In this document: piece after piece, positions 22,278 to 35,119 of the stretch | How the letters are laid out: each line of letters opens with the position of its first letter | Position numbering within the stretch: the first letter of the stretch is position 1 | Origin: Xylogone sp. PMI_703 | Taxonomy: Eukaryota > Ascomycota > Leotiomycetes | Direction: 5' to 3' | Assembly: GCA_021399445.1 (NCBI GenBank) | Contig: JAJTUQ010000005.1 | Span: 1,116,001-1,180,000, forward strand | DNA length: 64,000 nt | Position numbers and translations under genes: made by a program | The notes under the pieces: model-generated | Told to the model about the DNA's origin: nothing | Database searches by the model: none | The model's input: the letters and a program-made list of their open reading frames with translations, nothing else

Positions 22278-23853
22278 ATCAATGAAGGGCAGAGAAAGAA
22301 GGAGCAGAGCGAAGAGGAAAAGAAGAGCAGCATGCCGATCTGGCCAGCATCAGTTTTGGCTGGCATCCCGCATTTCCTCATTATCTTTTTCTCTCGTCCC
22401 TCTTCCTTATGCATATTGCTTTTGTGTACCCCCGAACCTAATAATTTTCCACAGCAGGAAAATGTCCAAGCGTTACTCCTTTAATTCGCATGATGGAAAT
22501 GTACATACGGCCTCCTTTCCAGCAATGGGTCTTCTTTCTTCACACTTTCAACGAATTTCACGTGAACAATGTGCATCATGGCATGGCATGACATATAATA
22601 TAGCATTTGCATTAGCATAGTATAGCATGACAGAATGTGGTCCCGGATGGTTGAACGAAGCTTTAGAAAAGAACTAATATATACTATACCCCTAACCTTA
22701 TACACTTTCAAAGTATTGCTTTCTATCCACTCCCGACTTCCTACACTTGATATTAGTGGATCATTACTGCAGAGATTTTCACACGCTTGCTCCCCGGCCA
22801 GGAGTTACAGCACATATTCCCAGTACAGGAGTGCATTTTACTTGATTCAGCTTCATATTCAGCCAACATTCTATTCCCTTGCACATCATATTGTGGATAC
22901 AGTATTGACCATTTGTAGTACTGTACCTCTAACGCCTAAGCTTACAATGGATACATACTAGGATCTTATCGTACCTAAATCGTGCGTATGCATGTACACT
23001 GCAGTGCTGCACAGGGTACGTGGCGGAAGCTAAGCTTTTTGCTAGGGAACAAGGTGGACGTACTTATATTGTGTATCTAAAATTATCAGAGCGGAGATAG
23101 AGGAGGTCTAGATTTCCTGATGCGGCTACTAGTGTTTCCCCGTATGTGCTTCTACAGGTGTACATGATATGGACACGAGTTTAGAATGAGTTGAATTATT
23201 TACTTTTGACTCCTATTTGAAAGAGATGTTAGAAGATTTCGAGATGTATAGTAAACCTCTTGCTTGTTCATGTATTTGTCTGTTATCATGTCCATCGAAT
23301 CCTATCATTAATTCCTCGTCGTTGATTTGCTGTTATTGATCCACAAGCCATGACAACCGTACTATTATTGAACTGGCCAATCGTGTATTCTTGACATGTA
23401 CTATCTCTCTTCTGATTGGTTGCTAACAGGCCTTATCAGCAGGGTCTTATCTCATCACGTGCCTCTTCTCCGCTTTCTGGCATCCAATGCCGAGCTTCCC
23501 CCCAAAAAGGGCGATCTATTCCCGTACAAATGGACAGCAGCCCAACGTTTTGTGTTTCAATGACGACTCTCTCTTTAAACGATGAGTGCGTGCAGAAATC
23601 ACACTGCAACTAAAGATACCACCAAGTCTCCTTATTCGTTGTCGGACCTACCTCCGCATGTTCCAGGGTCTGGAAGACCTGTTGGCCTAAGGTTACCATC
23701 CCCGGGTTCGAGGCTCCGCCAGGGTGCCATTCATCCTAGCTAGATTATTCCATATTCATCTTTGTTTTCCGTCATTGTCACTCCTAGTTCTCATAAACCA
23801 ATCGAGGACTCCTCGGAATTGGTTATATTTAAAGAGCACAGAAAAGAGATGAG
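22278..23853. other. Intergenic region
   Basis: About 1.6 kb with no supported gene. It holds the 3' end of the UNC-93-like gene and the promoter of the Zn2Cys6 regulator. Several short frames are open by chance around 22640-22960. A tRNA-like GGTTCGAGGC string near 23706 was considered and rejected. Confidence 0.5.
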
Positions 23854-26118
23854 ATGGAGACACAGGTGACATCGCCGCCGTCTAATACACCGACTCCTGC
23901 TCAGAGCGGTCGACGAGCTCCGAAGTCCCGAAGTGGGTGTTTGAGATGTAAAGCAAAACGGGTATGAATCATTATCTTCCATTTCTAATTAAAATGAACT
24001 TACCATTGGCGTTATCATCACATACGGCAAACTGACGCATAACAGCTGAAGTGTGATGAGACGAAGCCGTCCTGTTATCAATGTAGCAGGAAGCAGGTCA
24101 CGTGTCCTGGCTATGCGTCTAAGCCGCTGGTCTGGTCGACTAAGTATGAGATGATGCTTGAGAGCGGGGGAATGAAGAGCCCTGAGTTACCTCAGGAGGC
24201 CGTAGGGCTGGCGAAGAAGTTGGAGAGAAGTATTGCAATGGGTAGAGTGGAGAAGAAGAAGGAAAAGGTAAGAGAAAAAGACAAGAACCAATGCAACAGA
24301 CGTGAGAGAGAACAAGAAACAGCCTTGGAGGAGAGACGAAGGAGCCAAGCAGAGATGAGGAAAGAGAAAGATAAGGAGCAAGAAAGAGAAAGACAAAGGG
24401 AAAGGGAGCGGGAAAAGGAGCCCGAAATATCCGAAGTGGATGTGGAAATGGGGATAGTAATTGACCCTGAAGAGGAGGAAGTTCTAGATATATCACCAGG
24501 ACCAAATTTACCCTTCCTCTCTCCTGCAACGCCCACGTCATCGACTACTTCGGCCTCACCACCTTCGTACCTTGCAGATACCAACCTTACCGCTTTACGC
24601 CCTCATGCCTCTCAATCTAGCGTCCCGAGCTCTCTATTGCACGTTCCAACCATTCTCGTTTCGCACTATTTCTCTTCTATTTGCAAGATTTTCTCTTCCT
24701 TTGATGGCACCTTGAATCCTTTCCGTGCCACTGTTGGCCGGCTCTGGGACGGTTCCGCCCCGATATATTATGCTATCCAGAGCATGGCAGCAGCGTCATT
24801 GGCTAATGACTTTCCCCAAATGAACTCCATAGGCGTCCAGATGCAACGGGAGACGTTTCGGAGTCTGTATTCGGGAAGTCTGGATGGAATGGGGACTAAT
24901 ATGTGTGAGAGGGCCGAGGACCTTGACAAGATGCTCCTCACAGTATTATTAGTAGGCCAGACAACGGGCTGGCATGACGCAGGCGACTTAGGACTGGTAC
25001 ATCTGAGGACTGCGAAGAGGCTGAACCAACGAAGACTTGAGATCCAAGCTGCCACTGGCACTGGAGCTGTTGGAAGCAGAGTTCGCAGGTCGAACCAGTT
25101 TTTTGAGCAGTGTATAATCTATTGGGACATGCTTGCAGGTTTTGTAGATGATATGGATGATTTCGATCCTCCGCCTTCAGCATTCGACCTTGATCATCTT
25201 AACGACGTTGATAACAACGAAAAAGTATTTCCACATCCTTGGACGGGGGTAGCTCCTCGAGTTGCAAAACTGTTCCGAGAGGTTGGTCGTCTGATTCGAA
25301 AATATCGTCGCATCACCTTACATGATGCCTCTTCACTTACCTTCCTCTCCATGGAACTGGGATTGGACATTAATATACCTCAGGATTCTCTTGCTGCGAT
25401 TGAGGCAACTGCAAGGGCACAGGACCTTGAAGAGGAGTTGCTGGCTTTCAATCCTCCAGGGATAGATACCCTCGTCGATGCTGGGGATGAGAACACGCCT
25501 GTTCAGCATTATATCCTGCTGGCAGAGACTTATCGCTGCGCAGCTTTGCTAGAGATATACCGTGTCTTCCCATCGATCCTCATGAAGCGCGTACCTAGCA
25601 CAGCAAGTGTAGCAGGTCTCGACTTCGGAATTGGGATAGGAGAGCGGCCATATACGACAGATAACCGACTCTTCGACTTCCTCCCTTCCTCAGCAGCTGC
25701 CTCCACTTCACCGGGTGAATTCCTAGTCTCACTTGCTCTACACATCATCTCGCTGCTTGAGTCTATTCCTTCCCGTTCCGGAACTCGCTGTCTACAGCCT
25801 TTAGTCCTCATAGCGGCAGGTAGTGAACTCCGCTTCTCATCGCCCGCAGCACCACAACCTGCTCCTTCTACCGACCCATTCTTCGCAGCCCCATCCATCT
25901 CAATTCCTACGTTGACACCTCAGGACGTCTCAATTGCTACAGCTCGCCGCTTCGTAGTGCGTCGCTTCCAAGACTTCGCGACTATGATGCCGGCGAAACC
26001 TATCTTGCGTGCTGAGATGTTGGTTAAAGAGACGTGGTCCAGGGCTGATAGTGGTGTGGACGGCGTATTTTGGATGGATGTTATGGGCGGTATGGGATTG
26101 GAGGGCATTTTTGGATAA
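23854..26118 (+). CDS. Zn2Cys6 fungal-specific transcription factor
   Basis: Two exons, 23854-23961 and 24046-26118, give 726 residues. The intron (donor GTATGA, acceptor AACAG) falls inside the zinc cluster, a common position. The cluster is complete: C29-x2-C32-x6-C39-x6-C46-x2-C49-x6-C56, with basic residues between the second and third Cys, so it should bind CGG-containing sites. A strongly charged Arg/Lys/Glu segment follows at about residues 95-165, probably helical, then an acidic patch. The remaining ~500 residues look like the helical fungal_trans_2 regulatory domain. The nearest genes are the UNC-93-like transporter upstream and the flavoprotein downstream, possible but unproven targets. 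It should act in the nucleus. Confidence 0.92.
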
Positions 26119-27246
26119 GTAGGACGCATTGATCATGTAGTTCTCAGAGGAAATGTGGAGATACAGAGAAGAGAATGACGGTAATTATAATGATTAACAA
26201 ACGGATTGGAGGTTCAAAAACGTTTGATAGCTGATTTTTGTGCATTTCGGTTATGGCTCCTGGAGTTCTGCTTAAGCTTCATTCGATACGGCTCTTAATA
26301 GTGTCTTCCGCATGCATTTGTGCATATTTCTGCTCCTGTTCCAGAGCGATTTGTATCTTAGTACTCCTGGTTTTGTGGCGCGTTGTTGGCTATCTGTCTG
26401 TCTGTCTGTCTGTCTCTTCCTTGTAGAATCATAACTGGAAAATGAACCTTTTGGATTCTCTGACTAGCAATTTTGTTATGGTCGCATTTTGTTTTGTATA
26501 TATGAAGCGCTCGTTAACTTAGATGTTGCGAAGTGTTATTAACATTACCGAATGTGGAGTATGACACCATTCTGGCGCTTTGTGGCTCCATTTTTCATCA
26601 AGTTATCCCAGGTGGGAGGGGAAATCGTGTAATATTGTAGCGCCGTTTGAGCGAACTCGATGCCCCCCTCTTGGCCTGTACCTGCATGAATGAAGGATCT
26701 TTGACTGCATCTGGTTTCCTAAGAAAAAATTGAGTGCATGAAATTGTCAATTGAAACTTTCGAGACGATTTTTGTATATTTTTGATCTATTTCCGGCGTT
26801 TGGCGTTAAATCCCGCATTTTAGTTTTGCGTTCACTAAAGATTACTATACTTACATAATTTGGATTAGTAGAGGTGTACAGGGCGGAAATGTTGTTACTT
26901 TTATGTTGATCACAGCAGGGCTAGACATACAATATGAATTTGTCAGCCTCATCACAACATATTCTATGCCGAATGCATGCAACAGAGATCTCCAAGTAAA
27001 GCTTCATCCTAGAAGCACTTAACGAAAGAATCCATTAGGCGTATTACCACTTGACATGATATAATTGCACTACATTAAAATTACGCAAAACACAAGAGAA
27101 TGGGTATCAGCACGCGCCCGAGGGCCAGGGCGAAATAAACAATGTCTCCTCGCGCTCCTTCTCCTAGCTCACTTCTCACTTTCCACTTTTGGATTCATCA
27201 TCTCTCTCTTCCGAATATTTTCATATCCTGGCAGACGAGAATCGGC
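26119..27246. other. Intergenic region with a TCTG microsatellite
   Basis: Convergent region between the Zn2Cys6 gene and the flavoprotein gene. No coding frame is supported. It includes the simple repeat at 26393-26415. Confidence 0.55.
26393..26415 (+). repeat. (TCTG)5 microsatellite
   Basis: Five uninterrupted TCTG units plus a partial one lie in non-coding sequence downstream of the Zn2Cys6 gene. This is an ordinary simple repeat, useful mainly as a polymorphic marker. Confidence 0.85.
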
Positions 27247-28719
27247 CTACAAGTCGGAACCGGTAGTTAATCCAGGCAGCTTCTCGATCAGCATGGTTCG
27301 GCCCTCTGTTACAGGTGGTCAGCATTTGTGAATGATTATATTAAATTTGAAGACGTATTGGTGAAAACTTACTCATATACTGGACGAGGAATCCAGGCAG
27401 TTTGAAAGATCCCATCACGCCAGTTGCCTTGCTTCGACCGAGGGTGGCAACAATCATAGCTGGTCCGGGCTTGTATGGGGTCACAGCCTTGCCTTTGAGC
27501 AGAGCATCGATGTTCTTGGCGACATGCGTAGATTGAGTGGCAGTATTGACAGCCTGAGCACGCTGAACATCAATCACGTCACCTGCAGCCCAGATATCCT
27601 CGGCATCCTTAACACGAAGGAAGTTGTCCACCTTAACATAGCCACCCTCGTTGCGAAGTTTGGCGGGAACGTATGAGGTGTTAGGGAGCAGACCGGTGGT
27701 TGGCAGGTAAAGGTCGACGGTTAGGGTGGTGTTATTGGACAGAGAAAGTTCGGTTTTGCCTGATTCCAGAAGAGTAGCAGAGATGATTCTGGTAGATTTT
27801 ACGACCTTGACACCGAGGTTCTTGATGACCTTTTCGGCTCCGTTGGAAACCTTCTTCTCGACAGAACCCTGGAGGAGGAATTCGCCAGCGGTTATCTGTG
27901 TAAAGTCTGAGTTAGTCCTAGGCTGATAAGAGGTGACTCTGGGTGCAAAGCTTACCAGAGTAATTTCCTTGCTCTTGCCATACTCATAGCCCAGCTCACC
28001 GGCTGTCTCAACACCAGTAGCTCCACCACCGCCGACGGCGATGGACTTTGCAGCCTTGACTTTCTCCTGAGTTTTGTGGAGCAGCGCCTTGGACGCTTCT
28101 ACATCTCCAGAAGCCTTCCAGGGGACCTCACCGATAGCAGAGCTACCAGTGGTCAGTACCAAGATGTCGTAAGGTTGCTGCCTCTCTCCACTCTCAGTGG
28201 AAATTTGGACGAACTTGGTCGCGGGGTCAAGGGAAGTCGCAGTTCCAAGGACGAACTCGAAGGACCCAGCTGGATAACGCTTGAAACCAGGTTCAATTGG
28301 GAGGTAGAGCTGTAGGATCTCATGTTAGGAATACTTGTCTAATAATTGTAGGAATTTGCCGTCAAAAGACAGGAAAAGGGAGTACACATACTTTTCCCTC
28401 ATCTATCTGGCCAGCGATAATGGCTGTATAATTCCTGTCAGAAAATTGAACAGGAACTGGGTGGATATTCTTAATTGGGTTGACAAACCTCGAGGGGCAG
28501 CAAGATTCCAGTAGGCATGTGTAGTGTTGCTCACAAGGATGACCTTGAAGTCTTTCACCTCCTTATAGGTATGCTTCAAGAGCCTATGATTGATCGAAAT
28601 AAGCATCAAGCATAAGAAGTAGACGCGTGACTGAAATTAAGGTCCATAGCGGAGACTTACTTGTGAGCAACGGTCAATCCAGCAAAGGATGCTCCGAGAA
28701 CAACGATGGTCTTAACCAT
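27247..28719 (-). CDS. AIF/AMID-like FAD-dependent oxidoreductase
   Basis: Six exons, 28719-28661, 28583-28489, 28423-28392, 28309-27956, 27895-27373 and 27305-27247, give about 373 residues. All phases agree. An FAD-binding Rossmann start is seen at residues 8-15 (LGASFAGL), then the family's NLAAPR-AIIAGQID block, rebuilt across a splice. A second NAD(P)H-binding glycine motif reads AVGGGGATGVETAG. The C-terminal IWAAGDV motif binds the FAD pyrophosphate region. The domain order fits AIFM2/AMID-like pyridine nucleotide-disulfide oxidoreductases (NAD(P)H dehydrogenase type). The fifth intron is 60 nt, a multiple of three with no stop, so an unspliced message stays in frame. The extreme N-terminus shows no targeting signal. 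Confidence 0.9.
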
Positions 28720-30305
28720 ATTGGCGGTAGTATCAGATTATGTCTTCTGATAAGCTCAATAAAGTGGTGCGTAGGGCAAAGGGTATATATTAAGGAAGCA
28801 AGGAGCAGCAACCAAGAGGACAGGAAGTGTTTATCAACCACGGCGAGGACAACAGCGCTGACAGCGGTGGACCGTCAGCCTGCTTAAGTATCATGCAGCG
28901 CAAGCCTGCAGAAGCCAACCATCCCAGCATTGTTTACGAAGGCTGGTCCTCATGAAGCAGCATATTAGTAAAGCTCTCAAATCCAAACCTATGGCCAGGG
29001 GACGCTTAAGTAAGATTGCAACAGTGCGATTACCGATATGCATGACGTTGGCCCGTGCTGTGGAAAGTGCAGATAATTTACCTCCGTTCCGTCAGCGGTC
29101 ATGCTGCTTTGAAAGAGCAGACTCATCTTACTTTTGGCACAATAATACAAAAGAAAGGTGGCCGCAGATTACGCATATCTCTTGCCCGTCCTACAGTGAA
29201 AGCGGTATCATAATGGACAAGATTGGGTCCTTCGCCGCTTACTTACAGTATTTGACACAATACTTTACAGCGTCTCACCGAGCTTTGCTGTTTCCTCAGC
29301 TGTGCCTTTCCATCACACAAATCTTAAGGCTGGCCACTAGGCCTTTTTTGGATAATAGCGCGAGGTTGACAAAAGACCCGCAAGGCTGCGGAGTGGAGAT
29401 AAATTAATCCGCTGCGTCTGCTACTCTCATTGGGCCTTCGCTGGATTACCTTCGGAAAGGGCGTTCCGAGGCGGCAAGGCTTCTTCGGAGGCCGAATCAC
29501 AAGTCTCCTGTTGTGTTACCTTATGTCTACAAAGTCCAGAAGTCCATATATTTCGAGATGTATGCATGCACCATCATACTAGATAAACTACCTTGCGAGC
29601 CTGGATAGTATACGCAAGTTCGCGCCGAACGAAATGTCAACTATCCTTACTATGGTTGTTTTAGCAACATTAGTTCGGCAAGGCTATATTTCAATCTGGA
29701 AAGGCTGAACGGCTTTTTCCACATTGCGTTTTACCCCAGTATTCAGCGAGCAAAGATTGATAAGGAATCTGCATTTGTGGCCATTATTAATGAGTACTGT
29801 AACGCCTTCGGATTCCCGTTTAGGATACGATCAGTCAATTCTGATCGGGCTAGATGTGCTTGCCGTCCCCTGCGGATGCTCCGTAAAACCGTGATTAAAA
29901 AAAGTGGAGCCCCTCGGGTGTTCGGTGCTCGGACAAGGGGATAACAATGATCCGAAAAATCTTTCGATTCGATCATTTGACTTTACTTGTTCAATTTGAT
30001 TCATATAATAAAATGCTCTAATTCGGCATTCAGATCTCCAGTCAAAGGAATGATAGCTATGATTGCGTTCCCTCAGTCAATATCAAGGTGGGAGAGTCAT
30101 AAAACTGTCAATTGTTGGTCACTCGGACCAATTACCGACGCTGTCTAAAAGGATGGCTATTGCACATTAATTAAAACAAACATCCACTTTCCTTCTTCCT
30201 TCTAAGTTTGCTTTTCTTTCATAGTGTTTTCTGTTTTATCACTACTGAACGGTAATGGCAAAATAAAGAATTCCAAGAGGAAAGGGATAAGAACTGAATT
30301 TTTGC
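28720..30305. other. Intergenic region
   Basis: About 1.6 kb. The left end is the flavoprotein promoter. CGG-rich inverted half sites occur around 29453-29495 (for example CGGAGGCCG), the kind of sequence Zn2Cys6 proteins can bind, but no gene-specific claim is made. A 151-codon plus-strand frame at 28952-29407 has no recognisable composition or domain and is treated as chance. Confidence 0.45.
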
Positions 30306-32418
30306 TCATGCGACTTCCTTCTCCAAGACGGGAACGCGTTCAACGGTGGCCTCCACCTTCTCCGTCATCAAATCGCGCACTCCCCTCAAGCAGAACACAG
30401 CGCCGAGGGCCAATACAACGAAAGGAATAATACTTGCCCATGCCAATCGATAGGCGCGTGCATAAGCCCAGTGGCTAGCATCTGATGCAGCAGCAATAAT
30501 CTCACTATTGATACCTGGGACGGCAGCAATGGCAGTTGCGTTGCCTGATGAGAATGCCGTGATTAGATCCTCAACGGAACCTGATGGCAGTCCAGCTGCA
30601 AGTGCAGCTTTCGAAATGTTTTGGTTCAATGTTGAACCCAGTTTGCCATTGATAATGGCATCTAGCACAGCAGAGCCGAAGGCACCTCCAATGGCACGGG
30701 CAGAGAAAGCAAGCCCAGTTGCGCAAGACAGGAACTCATGTGGTGCAGTAAACTGCACCAGGGCAACGAGTAGAGTAAGGGGACCAGATTGTCCAAATCC
30801 ACTGAGTACATTATAGCCGATTTGTGCATGGTTCAAATGCGGTGTGATTGTGGCATAGCAGATGCAAACAACGAGGAATATAGTGAATGTTACTACTAGC
30901 GGGTACTTCAAGTCCTTGTACTTGGTCGAGTACAGTGTAATTGGGATCGAGGCAGCCAGCGATACGATGTTATAACTGAGTTGTCTGATGGAAATCCTCC
31001 AGGAATTATCTTCAAATCCAAGGTTGAGGATAATTTGAGGTGTGATTGAGTTAACCGCGGAGTAGAAAATCCAACTTTTTAAGGACATAAGTTAGCAAAC
31101 ACATGAAGGAACAGCATGGATACTGGAGCCTTACCCCTCGACAGCAAAGGCGAACACCGACAGCATGAAATTTGGACCGTTTTTGAAGAAGACATGTGCA
31201 ACGAGGCCATCATCTCGACCCTTCCATTCGTACAAGCAGAACAATACCAACAGTCCAAGGCCAACACCCAATGGTGCAGCGACATGTGCGTCATGCCATG
31301 GATATGCACCACCAGCCCAATCCAGAGCTAAAAGTAGCAATGTTGCGGAGCCGATAAAGATTGCGGAGCCAATTGGGTCAATAGCCCATATGACTTGCTT
31401 GAAACTCATCTTTGGATAATCGGGGTGTCGTTTGGGCCAGTAGAAGGCGAGGAGACCAACAGCCGTAGCTAAGTGGAAGGCGGCTTGCATCCAGAAGATA
31501 TCACGCCAGCCTCCAGGGTTAGCATTGGTGACTGCACCGGCGCCGAGACCACCAACTCTGGTAATTTATCAGTATCTGCCATTTTTATAGCGTGACGAGA
31601 ATCAATAGGATTGATAGGGTGGAGCTTACATTCCACCAACAGCACCACCAAGGAAAGCAAAGCCATTTGCTAAGGCACGGTACTTCATTGGCAAAACCTC
31701 AGATGGAACGGCCTGGACAATAGCAATTGTACTGAGCGTTGTTCCGATCAACACACCCCCACCAATCAAGGTCTTCATATCCTCTGCTCGGGCAGACATT
31801 ACTGCGCCAGCAAAAGCGATCAGAGGTGGGATCGAGGCGAGATACTTTCGGTCGAGCACATCTGAGAGACGGCCCACGATTGGGGAAAGCACAGATTGCA
31901 TAAGGAGAGGACCCTAAATGATATCAATACCTCCAATTGCAAGATTAGAATCAGATACAGGCGAGACTACCTGAATGATCCAGCCAGCCAGCGATGGTTC
32001 ACCCAAATCCCGAATGATGAAAGCAATAACACTACCGGCGGCGACTACGACGAAGACTTGTGCCATAATGCTATTCACAAGGATACATTAGTAAGACTCT
32101 GTCTACGAGGCTGCATGACTGTAATGATGTAGGAGATAACTATCACAAGCTTGCCAGTCTCTACTCGCCAATCGCCAGCAGAATTTGACCACCATGCGTA
32201 AGACTAATTGGAGGCAGGAATGAGCGAATAACTCACGCAAAGCATGTAACAAAGACGACAAGCCATGATCTCCAGCTCAGATTGATATGGTAATTCTCAT
32301 CCAGCGCTGGATCAACGGTAGTGGTGACGGGAGCTCGATTCTCGGATTCCTCAATGCTCACAGCATTTTCTTGCTCCACCGATGGTTGAATAACGTCCGT
32401 TTTCTCGTTCTTTTCCAT
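30306..32418 (-). CDS. TRI12-type MFS efflux transporter
   Basis: Five exons, 32418-32237, 32070-31971, 31913-31630, 31557-31135 and 31074-30306, give about 585 residues. All junctions are in phase; the 3'-most acceptor is an unusual TTAAAAAG. A polar N-terminus of about 45 residues precedes roughly 14 hydrophobic segments. Recognisable pieces are GPLLMQSVLSPIVGRLSDVL with RKY (the MFS motif A loop, G-x-LSD-x-x-x-RK), a VPSEVLPMKYRALANG segment and GGWRDIFW. These match the fungal trichothecene-pump/siderophore-transporter (TRI12/DHA2-like) branch of the MFS. It probably exports a small molecule across the plasma membrane; the substrate is unknown. No biosynthetic genes are adjacent. Confidence 0.9.
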
Positions 32419-35119
32419 GTTTGCTGGCTTTTCGAGAGGGATTGAAAAACGACAGGGAAAATTCGAGAGGGCTTTAGGTTACTGTCCAAAGCGGTAACTA
32501 TACGCTATCGTGGTTGCAACGGCTAACCGCTGCTGACCGGCTCGCCGCTTTTTTGTATGTTGTTTTTGACTTTGTAATACACGACGTATCCACTCCTGCT
32601 TATCGAGCATCAGAGCACGCAACTCTTTTCTCTCTCTCTCACAGAGAAAATCTGGAAAACAAGCTACATGCTGAATATAAGTGTTTCCCCAGGATCGCCA
32701 CACACAGGGCGCGTTGCTCCGCGTCTGGAGAAGGTAAGCTGTGGAGCTGCAGCTATCTTCCCCGCGCAAACTGGGGATTTCCCTAATGCGTATTCGCATG
32801 GTAGCTGTCGGCGCCTTGACGCCGAGCTATCACCTAGACAGCAGCGCAAAGGGTCATTCAAGACTCGGGCTACCCCAGCGCCTCTCAGAGCTCGCCATCA
32901 GACGAATGAACCGGCGATGCCTTGGCAGGACGGCCCTACACGATGGTATGGTACTTGTACCCGGCATACCACACTCAGGCCTCGACATCTACTGGACCAC
33001 ATGCCGGTGAACGTACCGTATTCCAGACACGCCTCATCCATGCTTCCTCTCCACGTTTTTCTCGCGCTTGTTCCCGCCTGTCTGCGCCTCGGTTTGACCC
33101 CAGGAGGCTTTTGCTAGTCCCTACGGAGGTATTGACGCGTGAGTCCCTTAACCTAAATTTCAGCAGGTGACACGAGCTTGGTAATGCACATACAGCTGTA
33201 CGGGTGCATAAAACATAGCAGGACGGCATCTCCTGGGCTATTGGAGTCTGCGTTTCTCTGTGACTCCCGCATAGTCACCATACCGACAGTACTGCTTACC
33301 GGCTGAGCCGAGCAATTCGACGAGTATTATAACCGTTTGAGGGTTAGAGCCTGTTGTGGCTTCTCTCAGCAAGTTCGGCACTGCGCACTGCGTGTGTATA
33401 CGAATCGAGCTGGTAATGCCGTGGTACATCAGTACACAGCAACCAACACAGAAGAAGCAAGGCCTTTCACTCTGCTGGAGATATCTCAGTAACCTCCAAC
33501 TCTCTGTGGTTGCAATCTAGAATCTTGGCAATGGACTCGCACCCATGACCTACAGTGCAGTCTGTATGATAAAACACTGTGTTGTGCATGCATGATCGAG
33601 TACGATCTCATATTCCTTGCACCGTCATTAACCTTATTTATATTAGAATGACCATGAGGGTGTCCTGTCCAAACCAGAAACCCCAACTATCTCTCGTTTA
33701 TCAATGTCTAATGTGCGGTGATTGCATCTTTCACGGCTGGAGCTAGATTGAACTTGGAGGCCCTATCCGGTGAATGAAAGAGGTCCAAATAGTGTGTGGA
33801 GCGGGCATCTCAGTCCACTTCCCCATGGGGGAAGCCAAATCAGATCACATATTTTGGCCATCGGTATCCACAGTACGGTTCGCTCCACTTGCCGATTACG
33901 GCCAGCGCTCTATTATCTCTCGCTGAAACTACTGATAGTAAACCAACTCTTTAATTCTACCATTGGGGGATAGGAGTGTCATATGATAAGGCATATCAGC
34001 GACTAGTTATGCTTTCCCTTTTTTTTCCTAAAGAAGGGAATTAAATAGCGTTTCGTATTGAGTCTATAGAACCTTATTCCCGCTTCATCCGACCTCGGCA
34101 TGAGGGGGAGATTCCTAAGCTTCAAAGATGTGGAGAGCTTTTCTTTGCGACCGAAGTGCCGACCTTTCTGCCAGAAACCTGAGAGCAGCCAGCTGATGCG
34201 CGGATTTGACATTACTGCATTCGTCATACGGTGTTCCATACCTGAAGAATTGGAGATAGCCTACAATTCGAGGTCTAAGGGGTTATAGTTGACAACTGGA
34301 GGAGATTTGAGAAAGGGAGCGTATTTGCATTAGAGATTAAGTGCCTGGATAAGCAAGCACGACTCAATGCACCAGTATTCTCTCCTCAAATATGTCGATT
34401 TATGACGTGGTTGCATTCGTTCCTTCATCCCAGTTCTATGCACGCAATATCCGATTGATTATAATTAATGCCTGTCGATCGAGATTCTTAGGAACAACTT
34501 CCCGTCCGTACCTTAAAGTCAAAAAGGGGAACCATACCACCCTTACACTCGAACCCTGCATCGTGTGCCTACCACGTGGTGAGCAAAAAAGAAAGGAACA
34601 AAGAAAAAGAAATGATACTGTATCATGGCTGTCACCACGGTCACAAAATGACCTGTCGATTTGCTACGGTACCGTACCGTGCTGGTAGATCAATTTGATC
34701 GACAAACTCCCCCTCGGGTGCACCCCAGCACCTTAGCCCCTGAAACCTATTCGGTTTTTACCGGGCCAAGGACCTGGTATCGTTGCACCAGTTTGCAAAT
34801 CCCCGCAGAACAAGAAATTGATCACAGTGAGCGTTATTCTACTCCAAGGTTCCTTGGTAATGTAACCATTTTTATTCTATTAACAAATATTTCTGGTGTT
34901 TGATTTTATATGGTATTCCTTGTTTGTCCCACGGGGTATCAATAATAGCAAACATTCTCTAACCGATCACTCCGTTTTCTAGTCACTGAAAAAGTTTGCT
35001 TATGTATAAATAGATTTTTTTTTGCCGTAAAATGCCTAGCTGCTGCTGCCGAGTAAAGAGATAGCGTACGGTATTGTATTAATGGAGGGGAGAAAGACTG
35101 ATGTACACATGACCATACG
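32419..35119. other. Gene-free spacer
   Basis: About 2.7 kb. The first few hundred bases are the MFS promoter, with a GC-richer block at about 32700-33120 in which long frames are open on both strands without recognisable protein features. The right part is AT-rich. A GGTACCGTACCGT repeat lies at 34668-34680. Confidence 0.45.

Noticed and set aside
23680..23745. tRNA-like string with GGTTCGAGGC
   Set aside because: A T-loop-like sequence is present but the flanking stem does not pair, and no anticodon or D arm fits at the right spacing.
28389..28491. Reading the third AIF-like exon from the GACAG acceptor
   Set aside because: That acceptor creates an in-frame TAG; the later ATACAG acceptor keeps the frame and restores the family's AIIAGQ sequence.
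28952..29407. 151-codon plus-strand frame
   Set aside because: No domain, no codon-bias sign, and it lies in the promoter-side spacer of the flavoprotein gene; chance open frame is likelier.
32668..33117. 149-codon frame in a GC-rich spacer block
   Set aside because: Several frames on both strands are open over the same block, as expected for GC-rich non-coding DNA, and none shows domain features.
33490..33620. Possible tRNA or tRNA-derived element on the minus strand
   Set aside because: GTCATGGGTGCGAGTCC looks like a T arm, but its stem has mismatches and no acceptor stem or D arm could be found.
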